In this document: piece after piece, positions 58,736 through 64,000 of the stretch
Layout of the letters: each line of letters starts with the position of its first letter
Position numbering within the stretch: the first letter of the stretch is position 1
NCBI GenBank assembly: GCA_033239525.1
Contig: BSYO01000022.1
Location: 11,604,923-11,668,922 of the forward strand
Direction: 5' to 3'
Origin: Nepenthes gracilis
Taxonomy: Eukaryota; Streptophyta; Magnoliopsida; Caryophyllales; Nepenthaceae
DNA length: 64,000 nucleotides
Notes under the pieces: generated by a model
The model's input: only the letters and a program-made list of their open reading frames with translations
The model's database searches: none
Told to the model about the DNA's origin: nothing
Made by a program: the position numbers and the translations under genes

Positions 58736-61700
58736 GTTCTCAGGATGGTTCAGTCAACCGCATGGGTTGAGTTGGGTTGGGATCCACACGTTCACATGGG
58801 CCAGGCCCAAGTAACACAGGTTGGGCTTGAAGCCCAATATGAATTGGCCACCGTCATATACGATTTGTATTACTTGCTAAGTCTTTCGCACTGCAAATTA
58901 TTTTTAATTATTTTGTCAATTAATTTATTATTTTTTTAATTTCACCTTTAAAAGCAATGCTATAATTTCACCTTCGAAACAGCTATTTAAAAATTATTAT
59001 TATTTATTTATTTTTATATATTTAGAAACATTATACGATCTATCTTCATATATTTCTCTATTTAGTGGTAGTCGCCGCTGCCGCCAGCTGCTGCCGCCTG
59101 CAGCCGCTGGCTGTGGCTTTTCCTCCACCGTTAATTTCCCTCGGATGCTTCTTCTGCTCACCGGATTCTTACCGGAGGGATGAGGGGAGATGAAATTTGG
59201 GCAATGAGGTCCAAAGCCTATGATCAAGTAGGCTACTGTGCTGTGGGGCCTGATTGGCATTCAATGTGCAGTTTCATACAATAAAAAAAATCATCAAAGA
59301 TATGAAAGGGACACCATTATGTAGTGATATTAAATTATTTATATTGTCCTATGATTTATGTAAATATATTATGCCGGCAAGACACGAAACACAAATATGT
59401 CAGTCCGACACGGAACAAAAATATCCGAGCCCAACACGGCATATGGTTCGCCTATGCTGGGCCGGGGTACCTTCGGATTGTGTCAGTTTAAACGTAGCCC
59501 TAATATAAAAATATATATATAATTACACAATATATTATTAAAAATATATTAAATTTTATTTATTTTATTGAATATTTTTAATTTTATAATTTACAGTTAG
59601 GTTGTGGTTCTAATATTTTAAAATTACTGTCAGTATTGTTTGTGGTGTAGTCAGTATAGAAGTTTTAAAATATTTTTTTTTTATTTTTTACTATTAAAAT
59701 TTAAAAAACTTATGTAATATAATTAAAAATAAAGCTATAAAATAATATTAACATATAAATTATAAATAAAAATTAATATAATTACATCAGTATGTCAATT
59801 ATTATATAAGAGAGGGAGGGAGGGGAGAATAGAGAAAGTGGAGAGATGTGTGTTGGTAGAAAAGGGAAAGAAGTTATATATATTTTTTTTAATTAATTTT
59901 TTTATTTAGAAAAAGGGAGGAAGCTGCTGAAATTAAAAATTAAAAAAGTCATATTAGGCACGACATGTATGCCCGCTAACTCTTAATCTAGCATGAATTA
60001 AAGTATTATGATGTATTATATACGGTCTAATACTATTTATTATCAGATGTGCCATATTACAGATAATACGTTTTAATTACACCTTTATTATTAGAAAATT
60101 ATTAATAATATATGTAAATTAATAAATTATCTGATATATAAAACTTAGAAGAAATTATAGTGGCTCATCAATGTATATTGACCATAGTCTATTAATATAG
60201 ACTTTAGGGTTAGTAATAACATGCACGAAACATATAAATAAGCTCCACAAATAACATGCTCGATGTTTTAGGCATTTAATTATTAAAAATTTTCTCAGTC
60301 TTATAAAATATAAATAAATAAATATATATATATATGTAAAAAATATGTTACATTTAATTAGTTAATGAATGAACAATGATTATATGCTTATTAATAATAA
60401 CCCAAAACTATAAAACATATAAATTTTTCAGTATATTATTTGAAAAATAAAACCAACTTATTCAATATAATATGTTGGCCATGCAAACAAGCTAAGCCAA
60501 TATAATTGTTACATAAATAAAGATTGCAACTCGATTTTATGATTTTATTATTTCAATATAATCTTATGTTTTTATTAAAATATTTTAAAAAATATCGAGT
60601 CTTTATAGTGTTCTTGTTAAGAAATAAGGGACTTGCAAAATTAAAATTATAAAATATTGTATTTAAATGAAAAATGGAGTGGATTAATTAATAAGTAAAA
60701 AATACATATTTTTTATTTTTAAATCAAGAAATAAAACAAATGCCCTTAGCTAATTCAAGAAATATTGGCCCATATTTTCTCTCCTCATGAAATTTATAAA
60801 TGAGATATTAGGATAAAATAATATTTAAAAAATAGTCATAGATTATGACATCGTAATTTGATAAATATTTATGAGTTTTAAATTTTGTTATTATATATAT
60901 TTAAATTTATTTAATCTGTATTTTTTTATAAAATTATATATTTAAAATTTGACACAAATTTAATAAAATTGTTGTATTAATAAAAATTTCACTAAAAAGG
61001 AGAAGAAATTGACAAAAAATTTGAAGCAATAAAACCCTCCACCATCTATTGGCCACCACCGCCACCACCACCTGAATCCTCCTCCTGTCGCCGCCGCCTC
61101 ATCCTTCTTTTTGTCATATCCTCGCTTTCTCTCACTCATTTACAAATAAACTTAAGCCTTTTTTTTTTTTTAATTTTTTAAGATAAAAACTAAATAAAAT
61201 TAAAAAATAATATTATTGATATATACATATAAATATATATAAATTTGTTCAAAATAAAAAAGAAAGTGGGAAGGACCTGTCATGTCAAACGTCATGTTAT
61301 TTTCCTTGAATTTCACCCATCGAAGACTTTCTTGTCCGCCTTCTTTCCCATGTCCACAAGAAAAGCCCTACGCCTCCCTCTCTCTCTCTCTCTCTCTCCT
61401 CCTCCACCTCCTCCTCGTCCTCCTTCTTCTTCTTCTCTCTCTTCTCTCTTTCTCTCTCCTCCCCTCTCACAATCTGAGACACTGTGGTTAATAATGGCCG
61501 CAAGCTATTTATTTATAAGCGGGAAACAATAATGGTCTGTCCTTACGCACTGAACGACCTCATATGACTGCTTATTCATACAAAAGGATACCACATATAA
61601 TAAATAATATTTAACTAAGTATATAATAAATGTATATCAATTTATATACACAAAATAATAATAATAAATACATATTAGACAAATCGATTCATCCTAAATC

Positions 61701-62255
61701 CTATAACTATCGCAATTTGAAAATTATTTAAAGCCTTAAATCAATTTTCTACACATTATAAACAAAAGTAAAAGATAAAAAAAATATTTAAAAATTTATT
61801 TGATACTCAAGTTAATAAAATATATTTAATAATCAATGGATCAAATACAAAATATTAATACAGTCAATGAAAAGATTTGGAGGACTGGATATATCGAGTA
61901 GGAATGTTGATGCCTATCTATAGAACATGATTTTTTTTGGAGATAGGATAGTCATATATATCATCCGTGCCTCAAACCTTTTTAGGCTTATCCAGGCCTT
62001 ATATTTGTTATAGGCTCATTTGTATCTTAAATCTGTATTGAGCCTATTTAAGTCTTAAATTTGGGCTAGAGTTATTCATGCCTCTTATTTGGGCTGGTTT
62101 AGATTGAGTTGCTTGTTATATTCGATATCAATGAAGTAACCACGATGCAGTTATTATAGCAACGATCGGCAACAACACTATCCAGTTAGAGAATCTAGTA
62201 ATGAACCTTACTTGGGCATTGACGACTAATGGCAGTGCCATTTGGCAATCATAGG
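58736..62255. other. AT-rich spacer with short GC-rich or low-complexity patches
   Basis: No gene is supported. Patches: 58770-58840 with repeated TGGGCC/GGCCCA (TCP site II-like) motifs; 59071-59113 GCC/CTG-rich; 59375-59470 with repeated ACACG(A/G) segments; 61046-61110 CCACCACCG/CTCCTC-rich; 61376-61460 a long CT/CTC pyrimidine tract. Short frames here (for example 58745-58939 and 61245-61532) are low complexity or lack recognisable domains. Confidence 0.5.
61376..61460. repeat. CT/CTC low-complexity pyrimidine tract
   Basis: Runs of CT, CTC and TTC on the plus strand, purine on the minus. It yields artificial open frames on both strands. Confidence 0.85.
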
Positions 62256-64000
62256 TGTTGGAATTGAGTTCCCAGCATAGAGAAAATGTGTTAGGGCTCG
62301 AACAACCCGAATTCACCTGATACGGTGCAGTAGAAACTCGAACCCCCCGTAATCGTCAGCTACCAATTTAGTGGGTACAATGAACAAAAGATATACAACA
62401 TTTTTAATGTGAAAACCCCTTCTCAACTACGGGATAAACTTTAAAAAATTCTACCATGTAAAATCGATTACAAAAATCCCGAGACAGAATACCATCAACC
62501 CACCATCGCTACACAAGTCCCCTGAGAACTGAGAATAAAAAAAATAAATACTCAGAGTAAGGAAACTCTCATTCCATCTTATCCCACTGTTTTTCTTTTC
62601 TCATTCCTCTCACCGTGGTGCTCTCTACTTACACATTTTACAAGTATGGTGAAACGGTAACCTCTATTTCACCCTCGCACACATGCGGTCTGGCGCACAG
62701 CGCCCCTAGTAAATTCTCACCCATGGTGATTTCTCACACCTACTGGCCTTACCCCCCTTGAAGATTTTCTCACACACATCTAAAGCTCCTAGCACGCCTT
62801 TATAATGACCCGACTCCACCAAATCCCATCTGTTCAATTGACCATCTTACAGATGATCTATCACGCTATCCCTGGCATTTCTGTGCCTTCACTAGTTTTC
62901 GAGTTTCTTGCAGAAATGCATGCTCTGCACAGATGGCGCATACTCTGCATAGACGGCTACAAACTCTAGCAAGACAACTATCCGCTACGTCAACTACCAT
63001 CTTTTCACAATATCCTTAGGCCATTACTCAGCCGGTCAACCTTTCGTTGACCGGATTCTTCTCCCAATTGGTCAACATTCCGTTGACCGAATTCTACTAT
63101 CAGTCGGTCAACCTCTCGTTAACCGTCTTCTACTGTCTGGCCGCCAATCGGCCGTACTCTTGCAGCCTTGCCTGGCTACTCCGGCAATTGCTCCTTCGAT
63201 AATTGCCACTTCGAGATTCTCTGAAAAATTGTCTCCTTCGAGATTTGCCTGCTCCAACAAATAGACTTCCTGGACTTTATTGCAACCTGTATGCAGTACT
63301 CCGACATCACACAAAACCTATGTGATCTGATGACGCCTATTTGTTGATTCACCTACAATGGAGTGATCAACCCCAATAAATGTGTTCTCACGACCTCGTG
63401 GGGTAAAACCTCACTTTTTTTGGGCGATCGTCATTACCTACCCTCTGGAAGCTTCCCCTCAACTAAGAACCCGGTATTGTCCTCCGCAAGCCTGAATGAT
63501 ACCTTCTTCTACTCCACTAAACATAGAATAGTCCAACTCCCCTAAACATAGAGTAGTCCAACTCCCCTTTAGCTTCTTCCCCGCAATTAGATCATTCTCC
63601 ATTGCATTCTGTCTTCGCCACCTCAGCTCCGCTGTTGGCCCTGCACAGCTTCGTCCTTAATCCTACTAATTTCGCCCTTAGCCTTGTTGGCTCCGCTCTT
63701 AGCCTTGTACAGTTTCGCCCATGGTCCTGCTGGGTTCACCCTTGGCATTGCTTGCACCGCCTTTCGCCCTGCATAGCTCCGCCCTTGACCTTGCTGAGGT
63801 CTGTTGTGCTTTTACTGTTCCTGCGCTACACTAAAATGGCAAGCTCCTCCACGACGACACCAAAATTTTTACTTCAATGACCGCAGATCTCAGCGGCTGC
63901 ACTTTTACGGCACTTCACTCGACAGTTTTTCTCTGCAACGCTTCACTCTACCCCGTTGCTGATCGGTCCACCGACAGCAGGTTAGCACCGGTAGCAGGTC
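62256..64000 (-). mobile_element. Partial minus-strand copia-like LTR (or LTR plus part of an element) at the window edge
   Basis: Read on the minus strand it ends CAATTCCAACA at 62256, a copia-type LTR end. Upstream are TCTACTGCACCG, GGGGTTTTCACATT and a TATAAAGG box (62798-62804 on plus). No standard primer site follows the end, so this may be the 3' LTR or a truncated copy. Its other end lies beyond 64000. The stretch from 63590 to 63830 has imperfect repeats of a GCTCCGC(C)CTTAGCCTTG type. Confidence 0.6.
63034..63141. repeat. Three 36-bp tandem units carrying inverted W-box pairs
   Basis: GGTCAAC begins at 63034, 63070 and 63106, an exact 36-bp period. Each is followed by GTTGACC at 63046 and 63082, with GTTAACC at 63118 in the last unit. 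It lies about 230-325 bp upstream of the minus-strand TATA box, in the U3 enhancer position. Confidence 0.85.

Noticed and set aside
59375..59470. Repeated ACACG segments as a possible satellite or element end
   Set aside because: Too short and irregular to define a period or boundaries.
61245..61532. 95-codon frame rich in Ser, Leu and Pro
   Set aside because: Produced by the CT/CTC tract; codon content is simple repeat.
63602..63880. 92-codon plus-strand frame near the right edge
   Set aside because: It is antisense within the putative minus-strand LTR region and consists of imperfect repeats; no protein family recognised.

Overview
The window is nuclear DNA from a flowering plant, most likely a eudicot. 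It has intron-rich genes with GT-AG splice sites, a plastid-targeted gene, an XBAT-type ubiquitin ligase, very AT-rich spacers and nested LTR retrotransposons of plant lineages. I see no bacterial, CRISPR, rRNA or tRNA features. Only two host genes are supported. One is a RHON1-like plastid RNA-binding protein (715-4082, two exons, one apparent 1-nt frameshift). The other is an XBAT34/35-like ankyrin-RING E3 ubiquitin ligase (22999-32345, nine exons, intact 461-codon frame).

Most of the rest is retrotransposon. From left to right: a decayed Ty1-copia element with matching target-site duplications (Copia-A, 5073-10517); a Ty3-gypsy element of Tat type (Tat-1, 11559-22149) ending about 850 bp upstream of the XBAT gene; a copia-like solo LTR inside the last XBAT intron (29370-30155); and a second Tat element (Tat-2, 33057-44289) starting about 710 bp downstream of the XBAT stop. 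An older, non-autonomous Tat-like element follows (Tat-3, 46065-57487). Its left LTR is split by a three-LTR, two-body tandem array of a gag-only copia-type element (46697-54462), and its interior probably holds a minus-strand solo LTR. The window closes with AT-rich spacer and the 3' end of a minus-strand LTR that runs off the right edge (from 62256).

Tat-1 and Tat-2 share one architecture: LTR, a primer-binding site resembling TGGCGCCGTCTGTGG, gag, protease, reverse transcriptase, RNase H, a second RNase H, integrase, a 36-40 bp tandem-repeat block, and then a long gene on the opposite strand (aORF) running towards pol. In both copies the aORF carries an N-terminal region like the putative gypsy-type transposon domain, a small spliceosomal intron at the same place, a C-terminal coiled coil, and two G-boxes just upstream of its start. 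This antisense, intron-bearing passenger gene is the most interesting system in the window.

Retrotransposon coding regions are broken by stops and many small indels. Several stops are CAG-to-TAG or TGG-to-TGA/TAG changes, as expected from deamination of methylated cytosine. The XBAT gene is free of such damage, so the indels are either real decay of silenced repeats or consensus errors concentrated in repeats. Boundaries and motifs were read by eye; no alignments or searches were run.
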